From assembly GCA_004356985.1 (NCBI GenBank), contig SMXQ01000097.1, forward strand, positions 1-38,902: a DNA stretch of 38,902 bases, written 5' to 3'. The notes under the pieces are model-generated. The model ran no database searches. It saw only the letters and a list, made by a program, of their open reading frames with translations, and was not told where the DNA came from. Source of the DNA: Alphaproteobacteria bacterium. GTDB taxonomy: Bacteria > Pseudomonadota > Alphaproteobacteria > SMXQ01. Shown here piece after piece: positions 25,208 through 36,296 of this stretch. How positions within the stretch are numbered: the first letter of the stretch is position 1; each line of letters starts with the position of its first letter. The translations under genes and the position numbers were made by a program.

Positions 25208-25462
25208 ATGTGGAACATGAAAGCAAGGAAAGGTTCGAGCACGGAATCGGTGCGTACGGGCGGCGTCTATCGCGTCGCGTGCGGAGGCAACCTGGTGGAA
25301 ACCGCAACGGTCTTGGCTGTCGATGACGATTCGTTCGGTATCCCCCATGTGCGCTATCAAGTCAGCATCGGCCGGTCCGACAATCACGTGTTCGAAAAGG
25401 GCCCCAGGGTGCTGGCGCTGAGCTGCTTTGCCGAGCATTACAATTTAGCGCTCGGGTCCTGA
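25208..25462 (+). CDS. Small conserved-looking protein with GIPH motif
   Basis: An 84-residue protein with no family that I can name. The core 'GGVYRVACGGNLVETATVL' followed by 'FGIPHVRYQV' and 'GPRVLALSCFAEHYN' looks like a compact beta domain. The GIPH(V/A)R stretch resembles the end of the partial frame at 38799 ('GQRFKQNGIVWEV', 'HGIP'), so the two may be one family. It starts at 25208 (ATAGGGAG 9 bases upstream) or at 25217 (AGGGAG 10 bases upstream). AT-rich DNA precedes it and a hairpin follows (25485), so it seems a single-gene transcript. Confidence 0.6.
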   Translation: MWNMKARKGSSTESVRTGGVYRVACGGNLVETATVLAVDDDSFGIPHVRYQVSIGRSDNHVFEKGPRVLALSCFAEHYNLALGS

Positions 25463-25484
25463 GGTATTTGATTTTATTCCCCCT

Positions 25485-25503
25485 CCGCTGAAATTCTCAG
25501 CGG
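25485..25503 (+). terminator. Hairpin after the small GIPH-motif gene
   Basis: A 7-base perfect stem CCGCTGA/TCAGCGG with loop AATTC, 22 bases past the stop at 25462. There is no T-run, so it is only a possible terminator. Confidence 0.4.
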
Positions 25504-25629
25504 GGCCGCGGGGGAAGTTAGTTCACTGCAGGCCTCTCCCGTGTGCCTGCCCCTTCTTCTATTCCGCTCAATCTGTGTTATAGACTGCATCATGCCGGCA
25601 GAGGCTTCCATGCGTCTTCGGGACCGTTG

Positions 25630-25714
25630 GCGGGCGTGGCGGAACTGGTAGACGCGCTGGCTTTAGGTGCCAGTGACGCAAGTCGTGGGGGTTCGAGTCC
25701 CTCCGCCCGCACCA
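25630..25714 (+). tRNA. tRNA-Leu (anticodon TAG)
   Basis: The 85-base gene folds as a class II tRNA. Acceptor stem GCGGGCG/CGCCCGC, anticodon stem CTGGC/GCCAG with loop TTTAGGT (anticodon TAG, reads CUA/CUN), a long variable arm, T-arm with GGTTCGAGTCC, and an encoded 3' CCA at 25712-25714. It lies just upstream of tig. Confidence 0.97.
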
Positions 25715-25891
25715 TCGGGGTCCTAAGGGCATGGCGGCCGTGCCCGGTCTGGTCAGGGGCGGTGAAGTCTGATAACACCAGCCCCGGGCTTGGCCGGCGG
25801 CGGCGCGGCGCAATGGTGGGTAAATTGGTTCACGAACCGCGGCGTGTTTGCCGGTTGTGGATGCAAGAACAGTGAGAATTGAGAGAATCCC

Positions 25892-27400
25892 ATGCAGGTC
25901 GAAGAAACCAAGAACGAAGGCCTGAGCCGCGAATTCTCCATCACCATCCCGGGAGACGATATCGAGGGACGGGTTTCGGCCCGCCTCACGGAGATCGCCG
26001 CCACCGTCAAGATGCCCGGGTTCCGTCCCGGCAAGGTGCCCATACCTTTGCTGCGCAAGCAGTATGGCCCGTCGGTCATCGGCGAGGTGCTGGAGCGCGC
26101 CATCTCCGACACCACGGCGGAAACCCTGCGCGAGAAGAACCTGCGTCCGGCCATGAAGCCGAAAATCCACATCACCGAGTTCGACGAAGGCAAGGACCTG
26201 AAATTCACCATGGCGGTGGAAATCATGCCCAATATCGAAGCGCCGGACTTCGGCGCCATCGAGCTGGAACGCCTGGTGGTCGATGTGAACGATGTGGTGG
26301 TGGGCGAGGCGATCACGCGCATGGCGGAAGAGCAGCGCGCCTTTGAGGCCACCGACGAGGATCGGGCTTCCACGGAAGACGATGCCCTGTTGGTGGATTT
26401 CACCGGCAGGGTCGACGGCGATGAATTTGCCGGCGGCGCCGCCAAGGATTTCGTTATCGAACTGAATGCCCAGAGCTTCATTCCCGGTTTCGTGGAGCAG
26501 ATGATCGGCGCCAAGGCGGGTGAGACGCGGACCATAACGGTGACCTTCCCCGACGATTACGCGGCCGAGGATCTGGCCGGTAAGGAAGCCCAATTCGAGG
26601 TCGTGGTGAAGGAGTTGCGGGTGTCCAAGCCGCTGGAGGTGAACGACGATCTCGCCAAGGCGGCGGGGCTCGAGTCGCTTGACGCCATGAAAGCCGCGGT
26701 CAAGGAGCGGCTCACCTCCGAGTACGCATCGATCTCGCGGATGCGCCTCAAGCGCGGCCTCCTGGACAAGCTCGCCGAACTATCGACCTTCGATGTTCCC
26801 GAAGGCATGGTGGAAAACGAGTTCACCCAGATCTGGCAGAATTTGACCGGCGTGCCGATCCATGACCACGACCATGACGCGGGCGGTCATGACCACGGGG
26901 ACCACGAAGAGGCCCGCCCCGATCCCGTTGTGCAGGCACGTTTCAAACAATTCCTCGAGGAGTCGGGCAAGTCCGAGGATGAGATCAAGGATGAATATCG
27001 GGTCATCGCCGACCGCCGGGTGCGGTTGGGGTTGCTGCTTACGGAGACCGGCCGCGGCAACAACATTTCCGTTGCCGATGAGGAACTCAATCGTGCCGTC
27101 GCCAATGAGGCGCGGCGCTTCCCGGGCCAGGAACGCCAAGTGCTCGAATTTTACCAAAAGGACGCCGCCGCCCGCGAGCAACTGCGCGCGCCCCTGTTCG
27201 AGGACAAGGTGGTCGACTTCATTTTGGAACTGGCCAAGATCACCGATCAGACGGTCACCGGCGACGAGCTGTTGGCCGACCCCGACGACGATAACGAGGC
27301 CGGGGCCGGCGAGGACGAACAAAAACAAGCTGCATCCATGGAAGAGACGGTGAAGCAAAAGCCGGCGGCGAAGAAAAAGCCGGCGGCGAAGAAAAAGTAA
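25892..27400 (+). CDS. tig: Trigger factor with histidine-rich insertion
   Basis: A 502-residue ribosome-associated chaperone and prolyl isomerase. The N-terminal ribosome-binding domain has the signature 'GFRPGKVP' (43-50). The FKBP-type isomerase domain is about 155-245 ('[15 protein letters not shown]', '[16 protein letters not shown]'), then the helical chaperone domain. Within the last, residues 324-338 carry six histidines ('[15 protein letters not shown]'), probably a metal-binding loop absent from the Escherichia coli protein (432 residues). The C-terminus ends in a Lys/Ala tail made by two identical 18-base repeats (27361-27396). It is followed 52 bases later by clpP, the usual alphaproteobacterial order. 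Start at 25892, preceded by a weak GAGA-type ribosome site. Confidence 0.96.
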   Translation: MQVEETKNEGLSREFSITIPGDDIEGRVSARLTEIAATVKMPGFRPGKVPIPLLRKQYGPSVIGEVLERAISDTTAETLREKNLRPAMKPKIHITEFDEGKDLKFTMAVEIMPNIEAPDFGAIELERLVVDVNDVVVGEAITRMAEEQRAFEATDEDRASTEDDALLVDFTGRVDGDEFAGGAAKDFVIELNAQSFIPGFVEQMIGAKAGETRTITVTFPDDYAAEDLAGKEAQFEVVVKELRVSKPLEVNDDLAKAAGLESLDAMKAAVKERLTSEYASISRMRLKRGLLDKLAELSTFDVPEGMVENEFTQIWQNLTGVPIHDHDHDAGGHDHGDHEEARPDPVVQARFKQFLEESGKSEDEIKDEYRVIADRRVRLGLLLTETGRGNNISVADEELNRAVANEARRFPGQERQVLEFYQKDAAAREQLRAPLFEDKVVDFILELAKITDQTVTGDELLADPDDDNEAGAGEDEQKQAASMEETVKQKPAAKKKPAAKKK

Positions 27401-27452
27401 AGGTGAGACGGGCGCCCCCCGGGCACGCCCCATTGAGCGAAGGTCAGAACCG

Positions 27453-28085
27453 ATGAGTGAAAACACCCCAATCACGATGCAAGGCCTGATTCCCATGGTG
27501 GTCGAGCAGACCAACCGGGGCGAACGGGCCTACGATATTTATTCCCGGCTTCTGAAGGAGCGAATCATCTTTCTGATCGGACCGCTCGACGACGCCGTGG
27601 CCAGCGTGATCTCGGCGCAGCTTCTGTACCTGGAAGCGGAAAACCCCTCCAAGGACATCTCGATCTACGTCAATTCTCCGGGCGGCGTGGTGACCTCGGG
27701 GCTCGCCATTTACGATACCATGCAATACATCAGCCCCGACATCTCCACGGTCTGCATCGGTCAGGCGGCATCCATGGGGTCGCTGTTGCTGGCCGCGGGC
27801 GCCAAGGGCAAACGCTATTGCCTTCCCAACTCCCGGGTCATGATCCACCAGCCGTCCGGCGGCGTCCAGGGCCAGGCCACCGACATCGAAATCCAGGCCC
27901 GCGAAATCCTGCTGCTGCGCTCCCGGCTCAACGAGATCTACGCCAAGCATACCGGACAGGAGGTCGAGGTCATCGCCAATGCCGTGGAACGCGACTATTT
28001 CATGTCCCCCGATGAGGCCAAGGAATTCGGCCTGATCGACGAGGTGGTCACCTCCCGGCCGCCGATCGGCGACGACGGGTCCTGA
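27453..28085 (+). CDS. clpP: ATP-dependent Clp protease proteolytic subunit
   Basis: A 210-residue serine peptidase. Catalytic triad S107 ('[11 protein letters not shown]'), H132 ('VMIHQPSGG') and D181 ('ERDYFMSP'), with the oxyanion-strand motif '[18 protein letters not shown]'. It assembles as a tetradecamer and works with ClpX (encoded 281 bases downstream) or ClpA. The short N-terminal segment before 'LIPMVVEQT' fits the usual processed propeptide. AAGG lies upstream of the start. It is in the conserved tig-clpP-clpX-lon block. Confidence 0.97.
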   Translation: MSENTPITMQGLIPMVVEQTNRGERAYDIYSRLLKERIIFLIGPLDDAVASVISAQLLYLEAENPSKDISIYVNSPGGVVTSGLAIYDTMQYISPDISTVCIGQAASMGSLLLAAGAKGKRYCLPNSRVMIHQPSGGVQGQATDIEIQAREILLLRSRLNEIYAKHTGQEVEVIANAVERDYFMSPDEAKEFGLIDEVVTSRPPIGDDGS

Positions 28086-28166
28086 CGAGGGGCGCCGCGT
28101 TTAACCGAATCTTGATCCATCTCTTCTAAGATTCCAGGGCAAGGCGTTGCATAATGGCAACGGTCG

Positions 28167-28191
28167 AAAGGAATTCATGTTGTGTTCCTTT
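28167..28191 (+). terminator. AT-rich hairpin between clpP and clpX
   Basis: AAAGGAA (28167-28173) and TTCCTTT (28185-28191) form a 7-base stem with an 11-base loop, with a T-run shortly after (around 28200). It lies 82 bases past the clpP stop and could be a weak terminator or attenuator that lets clpX be expressed separately. Confidence 0.35.
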
Positions 28192-28366
28192 AATATTCCC
28201 TTTTTGTTCCATAGACCTGTGGATAAATTTGAGAGAATTTGTTTGAAGTCTGCCCATGGCCTGTGGCAAAGATTAGTCGTTTAGGGGCCGGCACGAGAAC
28301 CGGCAGTGGACGGTATGCGGATTTTGAGCCCCCATTCGTCGGCCCGGCGGAAAAATCGGAGTATCC

Positions 28367-29632
28367 ATGAGCAAGTCCTCCAATGGTGATTCTAAAAATA
28401 CCTTGTATTGCTCTTTTTGCGGCAAGAGCCAGCACGAAGTGCGCAAGCTCATTGCCGGACCCACCGTGTTCATCTGCGATGAGTGTGTCGAACTCTGCAT
28501 GGACATCATCCGGGAGGAGCATAAATCGACCCTGATTCGTTCCCAGGACGGCGTGCCGACCCCGAAGGATATTTGTTCGGTGTTGGACGATTACGTCATC
28601 GGACAGGAACATGCCAAGCGCGTGCTTTCGGTGGCGGTCCACAATCACTACAAGCGTCTTGCCCATGCCTCCCAGACGAGCGATGTGGAACTGGCCAAGT
28701 CCAACATCCTGCTGCTCGGCCCCACCGGCTGCGGCAAGACCCTGCTGGCCCAGACCCTGGCCCGCATCCTTGACGTCCCCTTCACCATGGCCGACGCCAC
28801 CACACTGACCGAGGCGGGTTACGTCGGCGAGGACGTGGAAAACATCATCCTCAAGCTGCTGCAGGCGGCCGATTACAATGTCGAACGCGCCCAGCGCGGC
28901 ATCGTCTATATCGACGAAGTCGACAAGATCAGCCGCAAGTCGGACAACCCGTCGATCACCCGGGACGTTTCCGGCGAAGGCGTCCAGCAGGCGCTTTTGA
29001 AAATCATGGAAGGGACCATCGCCTCGGTACCGCCCCAGGGCGGGCGCAAGCATCCCCAGCAGGAATTCCTGCAGGTGGACACCACCAATATTCTGTTCAT
29101 CTGCGGCGGCGCGTTTTCGGGTCTGGAAAAGATCATTTCCGCCCGCGGGAAGACCGCGTCCATCGGCTTCGGTGCCGATGTGAGCGCGCCCGAGGATCGT
29201 AAAACCGGCGAAGTGCTGCAGGAGGTGGAGCCCGAAGACCTGCTTAAATTCGGCTTGATCCCCGAATTCGTCGGCCGCCTGCCGGTGGTGGCGACTCTTA
29301 CCGATCTCGATGTGGACTCGCTGATTAGCATCCTGACCGAGCCTAAAAACGCCTTGGTCAAGCAGTACCAGCTCCTCTACGAGATGGAATCGGTGGACCT
29401 TGAATTTTCCGACGATGCGCTTCGTGCCATCGCCCGCAAGGCCATCAAGCGCAAGACCGGCGCCCGGGGCCTGCGTTCGATCATGGAAAATATCTTGCTT
29501 GAATCCATGTACGAACTGCCCAGCCTCGAGAGCGTCGAAGAGATCATGATCAGCGGCGAAGTGGTGGAAGGCCGGGCCAAGCCGCTCTATATCTATGCCG
29601 ACCGCCGCGAAGACACGGGCACCAGCGCCTGA
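28367..29632 (+). CDS. clpX: ATP-dependent Clp protease ATP-binding subunit ClpX
   Basis: A 421-residue AAA+ unfoldase. The N-terminal C4 zinc-binding domain (C15, C18, C37, C40) is followed by Walker A 'GPTGCGKT' (118-125), pore loop 'GYVGED' (151), Walker B '[10 protein letters not shown]', and the ClpP-docking IGF loop in '[10 protein letters not shown]'. The C-terminal small domain has '[17 protein letters not shown]'. Length matches the family. GGAG lies upstream of the ATG. It feeds substrates to ClpP. In alphaproteobacteria it degrades cell-cycle regulators. Confidence 0.97.
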   Translation: MSKSSNGDSKNTLYCSFCGKSQHEVRKLIAGPTVFICDECVELCMDIIREEHKSTLIRSQDGVPTPKDICSVLDDYVIGQEHAKRVLSVAVHNHYKRLAHASQTSDVELAKSNILLLGPTGCGKTLLAQTLARILDVPFTMADATTLTEAGYVGEDVENIILKLLQAADYNVERAQRGIVYIDEVDKISRKSDNPSITRDVSGEGVQQALLKIMEGTIASVPPQGGRKHPQQEFLQVDTTNILFICGGAFSGLEKIISARGKTASIGFGADVSAPEDRKTGEVLQEVEPEDLLKFGLIPEFVGRLPVVATLTDLDVDSLISILTEPKNALVKQYQLLYEMESVDLEFSDDALRAIARKAIKRKTGARGLRSIMENILLESMYELPSLESVEEIMISGEVVEGRAKPLYIYADRREDTGTSA

Positions 29633-29641
29633 GGTGTTCCC

Positions 29642-29671
29642 CTTGAAAACAATTCTTTGCGGGCCACATAT
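29642..29671 (+). promoter_or_regulatory. Candidate heat-shock (sigma-32) promoter of lon
   Basis: CTTGAAA (29642-29648) and CCACATAT (29664-29671) are separated by 15 bases, close to the sigma-32 pattern CTTGAAA-N11-16-CCCATNT. It lies 157 bases before the lon start. lon is a classic heat-shock gene, so the position and sequence agree. Confidence 0.55.
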
Positions 29672-29827
29672 GGTGGCGTGCCGCTTGTTTCCGCATGATT
29701 GCAGCGGCATTAGTTGAATTTCATTAACCCTTCTCTTAGGGGGGTGGTGTAGAGTTTAATTTGGGTGGTGAGGCCACGCGCTCTTCCTCCCTTGGTTCAA
29801 AAGCGGTCCGTGCTGCCGAGGCTGACA

Positions 29828-32236
<2,409 letters not shown>

Positions 32237-32259
32237 CCGCCCAAGGAGGTCGAGACCCG

Positions 32260-32290
32260 AAAGGGGCCGGCGCGCGCCGGCCCCTTTATT
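32260..32290 (+). terminator. Rho-independent terminator of lon
   Basis: A perfect GC-rich palindrome AAAGGGGCCGGCG / CGCCGGCCCCTTT ends in TTTATT, 24 bases past the lon stop. Confidence 0.85.
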
Positions 32291-32377
32291 GGTGAGACGA
32301 TCCACCGCACCACCGCGTAAGGGGTAGGCAATAATGGGGAAAACCGAAGAAATATGTTGATAACCCGCCATCTTCCG

Positions 32378-32407
32378 TTGACGGCCCGGCGCGCCTCTGC
32401 GTAAACT
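32378..32407 (+). promoter_or_regulatory. Candidate hupB promoter
   Basis: TTGACG (32378-32383) and TAAACT (32402-32407) are separated by 18 bases, 52 bases before the HU start codon. The -35 box is good and the -10 box moderate. Confidence 0.4.
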
Positions 32408-32458
32408 TCCCCTCGCATAGGTGCGATTGGCGAACAGAATTAGAAGAGGGGATTGCAA

Positions 32459-32734
32459 GTGAACAAGAACGATCTCGTGGCCGCCGTTGCTTTAAATACG
32501 GGTCTATCGAAGGCCGACGCGGCTAAAGCAGTGGATGGTGTGTTCAGCACGGTTAGTGGGGCGCTTCAGCAAGGGGAAGACGTGCGGCTTGTGGGGTTTG
32601 GCACCTTCAGTGTCGTCAACCGCAAGGCATCGATGGGCCGTAATCCGCGGACGGGTGAGCCCATCCATATTCCGGCTTCGCGACAGCCCAAGTTCAAGGC
32701 CGGAAAGGGCCTGAAGCAGTCCGTCAATAGTTAG
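32459..32734 (+). CDS. hupB: DNA-binding protein HU
   Basis: A 91-residue histone-like protein. 'NKNDLVAAVALNTGLSKADA' starts the helical dimerisation part, 'VRLVGFGTFSVVNRKASMGR' and 'NPRTGEPIHIPASRQPKFKA' are the DNA-binding arms, and 'GKGLKQSVN' closes it. I choose the GTG at 32459: GAGGGG lies 7 bases upstream and it gives the standard HU N-terminus. The TTG at 32453 is too close to that site. HU compacts and bends DNA. The position after lon is conserved in alphaproteobacteria. Confidence 0.96.
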   Translation: MNKNDLVAAVALNTGLSKADAAKAVDGVFSTVSGALQQGEDVRLVGFGTFSVVNRKASMGRNPRTGEPIHIPASRQPKFKAGKGLKQSVNS

Positions 32735-32751
32735 CCTGATTTCCAATTCAG

Positions 32752-32785
32752 AAAGGCCGGCTGTTTATGGCAGTCGGCCTTTTTT
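32752..32785 (+). terminator. Rho-independent terminator of hupB
   Basis: A 12-base stem (32752-32763 with 32771-32782, one G-U pair), loop TTTATGG, followed by a run of six T. It begins 18 bases past the hupB stop. Confidence 0.9.
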
Positions 32786-32822
32786 AGTTTCGGCCCTGGG
32801 GGCGCCAGGTCCCGTGCGAGGA

Positions 32823-32898
32823 GGGCGGTTAGCTCAGTTGGAAGAGCACCTCGTTTACACCGAGGGGGTCGGCGGTTCGAGCCCGTCACCGCCCACCA
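32823..32898 (+). tRNA. tRNA-Val (anticodon TAC)
   Basis: A 76-base class I tRNA. Acceptor stem GGGCGGT/ACCGCCC, D-arm TTAGCTCAGTTGG, anticodon stem CCTCG/CGAGG with loop TTTACAC (anticodon TAC), T-arm GGCGGTTCGAGCCCGTC with minor mismatch, and encoded CCA at 32896-32898. A tRNA-Val after hupB is common in this bacterial class. Confidence 0.97.
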
Positions 32899-33161
32899 AG
32901 GATACCAACGGCAGGGGATCATGGCTCATTCGTTGGCGCGAACAGTGTGCGCGCAAACCCCAGCGTACCGGCCATCCCGCGTAGGCCTTTCCGGGCCGAC
33001 CTTGCGCTCGGCGGCTTCACCGGCCGGGCCCCCGGGCGGTGGTGTTGACCGGCCCCGGCGGGCATCGGAATTTAACTTTCCGCAACCTTTTGTCTGTACC
33101 AAGACATCGTATAAAAAGGGAGATTCCCGAGACCCATGCAGATTGGGAACGGTGCCACGCC

Positions 33162-33914
33162 ATGAACCTTCAGCCGCCCGCCCTCGAGGTCACAAACCTC
33201 ACTAAGGTCTTCGACAAGCCCGCCGTCGAGGGGCTCAACCTCAGGATCGAAGCGGGTGAATTTTACGCGCTTCTTGGTCCCAACGGCGCCGGCAAAACCA
33301 CTACCCTGAAGATCGTCGCCGGACTCTTGCATCCCAATGCCGGCACCGTGAAGGTGTTCGGCATCGACGCCCTCGGTGATCCCATCGCGGCCAAGCAATT
33401 GATCGCCTGGGTCCCCGACGAGCCGATGATCTACGACAAGCTGACGCCGTTGGAGTACCTGGAATTCGTCGCCGGCCTGTGGGGCATGGATGCGCCGCGC
33501 GCCGAGCAGCGCGCCCGCGAGCTCATCGAATGGCTGGGTCTGGGGCCCAATGCCCATGACCGTTGCCAGGGTTTTTCCAGGGGCATGCGCCAAAAGGTGG
33601 CCTTGGCCGGGGCGCTGGTTCACGACCCGCGCCTGCTCATCCTTGACGAGCCGCTGACCGCTCTCGACGCCGGTTCGGCCCGGCAGGTGAAGGAGGTGCT
33701 CGCCGAGCGCAGGGAAGGCGGCGTCGCGGTGATCATGACCACCCATATCCTCGAGGTCGCCGAACGCATGGCGGAACGCATCGGCGTCATCAACAAGGGG
33801 CGGCTGATTGCCGAAGGCACGCTGGAGGAGCTGCGCGGCCAGGCCGGTCCGGTCGGTGACAGCCTGGAAGATATCTTCCTCCATCTGGTCGCCGAAAAAA
33901 GCGGCACGGCGTGA
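33162..33914 (+). CDS. ABC transporter ATP-binding protein
   Basis: A 250-residue ABC ATPase. Walker A 'GPNGAGKTTT', Q-loop region replaced by 'AWVPDEPMIYDKLTP', a degenerate ABC signature 'GFSRGMRQKVALAGAL', Walker B 'LLILDEPLTALD' and switch His in 'MTTHILEVAERMAE'. The type is that of CcmA/NatA-like exporters (ABC-2 style). I choose the ATG at 33162 ('MNLQPPALEVTNLTKVF'). The frame upstream of it has no ribosome site or homology. Its stop overlaps the GTG start of the permease by 4 bases, so the two are made together. The substrate is unknown. Confidence 0.9.
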   Translation: MNLQPPALEVTNLTKVFDKPAVEGLNLRIEAGEFYALLGPNGAGKTTTLKIVAGLLHPNAGTVKVFGIDALGDPIAAKQLIAWVPDEPMIYDKLTPLEYLEFVAGLWGMDAPRAEQRARELIEWLGLGPNAHDRCQGFSRGMRQKVALAGALVHDPRLLILDEPLTALDAGSARQVKEVLAERREGGVAVIMTTHILEVAERMAERIGVINKGRLIAEGTLEELRGQAGPVGDSLEDIFLHLVAEKSGTA

Positions 33915-35461
33915 ACCCGCCAGGGACTTATGCCTGGTTCGCGCGGCACGAGATGCGCCTGTTCTGGCGCGACTGGGTCGGCTTGTTGAGCGCCGGGCGG
34001 TCCAAACCCATCAGGGGGCTGGTGATCGCCGCCGTGGTCTTCTTCGGCATCATGCATCTGCTGGCCTATGCCATCATCGCGCCCTTGGCGGAATCGCCAA
34101 TCGTGCCCGACAAGAAGACCCTGCTCATCGTCACCGGCGGCCTGTTCCTATCCGTGACGACGATGGTTTCCCATGCCATGGATTCGGTGACCCGCAGCTT
34201 CTATGCGCGCGGCGACCTTGATCTCATCCTGTCTTCGCCGGCGCCCCCCAACCGCGTCTTCGCCGTGCGCATGCTCGCCATCACGTTGGCGACCATGGTT
34301 TTGACACTGGTCATCGCCGGGCCCTTCATCAATGCCTTGGCCGTCCTCGATAGCGCGGTATGGCTTGGGGCTTACGCAACCATCATCGCCCTGGGCGCGG
34401 GCTCCACGGCGCTCGCCATCGTCATGACCATCGGCCTGTTCCGCGTCCTCGGTCCCAAGCTGACGCGGATCATCTCCCAGATCGTGTCGGCGGTGATCGG
34501 CGCGGCCTTCGTGATCGGCGTGCAAGTGGCGGCGATTCTTTCCATCGGCAGCTACGCGCGGCTGTCTTTCCTGGGTTCGGAAACGGTGGTGGCCCTGGCG
34601 CCCGAAGCAGCCAGCCCGATCTGGTGGCCGGCGCGCGCGGTCATGGGGGAGACGGCGATCTTGGCGGCATTGCTGGTGGGCGGCGGTGCCGTGCTGGCCC
34701 TGGTCATCGTCATGTCGGCGGGGAATTACGGTAGCCACGTGATCGCCGCGTCAGGCATCGCTTTCGATGAATTCAAAAACCGCCGCCCTGGCCGCCCTTT
34801 CCGCGCGGGATCAAAAAAGCGGGCGCTTCGCCGCAAGGAATGGATGGCGCTCCGGCGCGACCCCTGGCTGATGTCGGAATCCCTCATGCAGATTCTCTAT
34901 CTGCTGCCGCCGGCCCTGCTGCTTTGGTTGAACTTCGCCGAAAGTATCGGTTCGCTTCTGATCCTGGTGCCCATCATGGTCATGGCCGGGGGACAGCTCG
35001 GCGGCGGCCTCGCCTGGCTGGTCATCTCCGGGGAAGACGCGCCGGACCTGATCGGCTCGGCGCCGGTCTCCGTCGGCGCCATCATCGCGGCAAAGATCGA
35101 GGCCGTGCTCGCCGCCGTTGCCCTGGTTTTCGCGCCGCTTCTGGTCGGGCTTGTCCTGGCCGCGCCGAAACTCGCCGCGGTGGCGGCGCTGGGGATCGGC
35201 ATCTCGGCGCTGTCGGCCACGATGATCCAGATCTGGTTCCGGGCCCAGGCCAAGCGAACCCGGTTCCGCAGCCGCCAGACGTCGTCCCGCCTGGCGACAT
35301 TGGCGGAGGCGCTTTCCTCGATCTCATGGGCCGGCACGGCGGCACTGGCGGCCATGGGCACCTGGCTGGCGGTTGGGGCCGCGTTATTCGCGGCGATCAC
35401 CCTGGCCTGCGCCTGGGCCATGAGCCCGAGCCGCTCCATGGCCAGCTACATGGATCCCTGA
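33911..35461 (+). CDS. ABC transporter permease (membrane subunit)
   Basis: A 516-residue integral membrane protein with roughly ten hydrophobic segments by eye ('LVIAAVVFFGIMHLLAYAII', 'AVLALVIVMSAG', 'LLILVPIMVMAGGQLGGGLA', 'AALVFAPLLVGLVLAAP'-type stretches). It starts with GTG at 33911 in a GTGA overlap with the ATPase stop, a strong sign of coupled translation. A long cytosolic loop around residues 285-325 is basic ('NRRPGRPFRAGSKKRALRRK'). It resembles large ABC-2-type permeases with no assigned substrate. No third subunit is adjacent. Confidence 0.82.
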   Translation: MNPPGTYAWFARHEMRLFWRDWVGLLSAGRSKPIRGLVIAAVVFFGIMHLLAYAIIAPLAESPIVPDKKTLLIVTGGLFLSVTTMVSHAMDSVTRSFYARGDLDLILSSPAPPNRVFAVRMLAITLATMVLTLVIAGPFINALAVLDSAVWLGAYATIIALGAGSTALAIVMTIGLFRVLGPKLTRIISQIVSAVIGAAFVIGVQVAAILSIGSYARLSFLGSETVVALAPEAASPIWWPARAVMGETAILAALLVGGGAVLALVIVMSAGNYGSHVIAASGIAFDEFKNRRPGRPFRAGSKKRALRRKEWMALRRDPWLMSESLMQILYLLPPALLLWLNFAESIGSLLILVPIMVMAGGQLGGGLAWLVISGEDAPDLIGSAPVSVGAIIAAKIEAVLAAVALVFAPLLVGLVLAAPKLAAVAALGIGISALSATMIQIWFRAQAKRTRFRSRQTSSRLATLAEALSSISWAGTAALAAMGTWLAVGAALFAAITLACAWAMSPSRSMASYMDP

Positions 35462-35574
35462 GGCTTGCCCGCCCCGCCGCCATGGTCGCCCATCCCCCGG
35501 TGCCGGCGGGAGGCGTTCCCGGCACCCCGTTAAAGTGACATTGTGGGATTCGCGGTCTAAGATCGGAACCTAAC

Positions 35575-35606
35575 AAAAAGGGGGCCGGACCTGGTCCGAG
35601 CCCCCT
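35575..35606 (-). terminator. Intrinsic terminator, best read on the minus strand
   Basis: AGGGGGC-CGGAC (35579-35590) pairs with GTCCG-A-GCCCCCT (35594-35606, one bulged A). On the minus strand it is followed by TTTTT (A-run 35575-35579). No minus-strand gene ends here. It may act in both directions after the ABC permease. Confidence 0.45.
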
Positions 35607-35738
35607 GCATGGGGCCCGTCGTCCGGCGCATCGCGATCACGATGACCGCCACGCGGGGTCGGAAATGCCGTGCCGTGAGGGCGAGTCCGGGACCATGCCG
35701 GGCCCCTGGGACGGTCCAAACGAAGGGAAACATCGAAT

Positions 35739-36227
35739 ATGACCATCGACAGTGTTGAACTGAGAGGGGCCGAGAAGAAGGAGGCCTTCTTCAGGGCCGC
35801 CGAGGAGGAAGTCCACGCTTTCGCGTTCACGGTACCCGATGTGGAGGCCCCCAACGGGCGCATCAACTGCTATCTCGCCAAGACCGATAGCTGCAGCGCG
35901 ACAATTTTAGTGCTGCGCGACGGCTACAAGGCCTCTCACCACTATCATCCCAACCAGGACGGCATTTGGGTGGTGCTCAAGGGCCGGGTGCGCTTCTTCG
36001 GCGGTGCCGACGAAAAAGACATGGGCGTCTACGGACCCTTCGAGGGCATCAAGCAGCCGGAGAATTCGCGCTACGGATTTCAGGCGGTGGGCGACGAGGA
36101 GGCCTGGCTCATGCAGATCGCGGGATTTCCCCAGGGGGCCGAGGTGGCGAAACGGATTCCCATCGGCGCCCCGCCGGCGCGGGAAGGCGGGGTCAAGTTC
36201 GACATGGCGCGGCCGGTCGGCCCATAG
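35739..36227 (+). CDS. Cupin-domain protein
   Basis: A 162-residue protein with a single cupin barrel. Metal-binding motif 1 is visible as 'HHYHPNQDGIWVVLKGRVRF' (H67, H68 and H70, with a conserved glycine after the strand). Motif 2 is less typical ('GPFEGIKQPENSRYGFQAVG'). Cupins of this size act as dioxygenases, isomerases or small-molecule sensors. It is the first gene of a plus-strand set with an amidohydrolase and a deacetylase-family protein, families also found in the left arm. AAGGGA precedes the start at a slightly long distance. The reaction is unknown. Confidence 0.8.
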   Translation: MTIDSVELRGAEKKEAFFRAAEEEVHAFAFTVPDVEAPNGRINCYLAKTDSCSATILVLRDGYKASHHYHPNQDGIWVVLKGRVRFFGGADEKDMGVYGPFEGIKQPENSRYGFQAVGDEEAWLMQIAGFPQGAEVAKRIPIGAPPAREGGVKFDMARPVGP

Positions 36228-36296
36228 CCCGGTCTCGGCCCCAAGCCGTGGGCAGGTTCGCCGGCCCTCTGGCGAAGCCCCGCGAACAGGAGTTCC

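Noticed and set aside
32921-33205. 94-codon frame between tRNA-Val and the ABC genes
   Set aside because: It overlaps the ABC ATPase start in another frame and has no conserved features or clear ribosome site.
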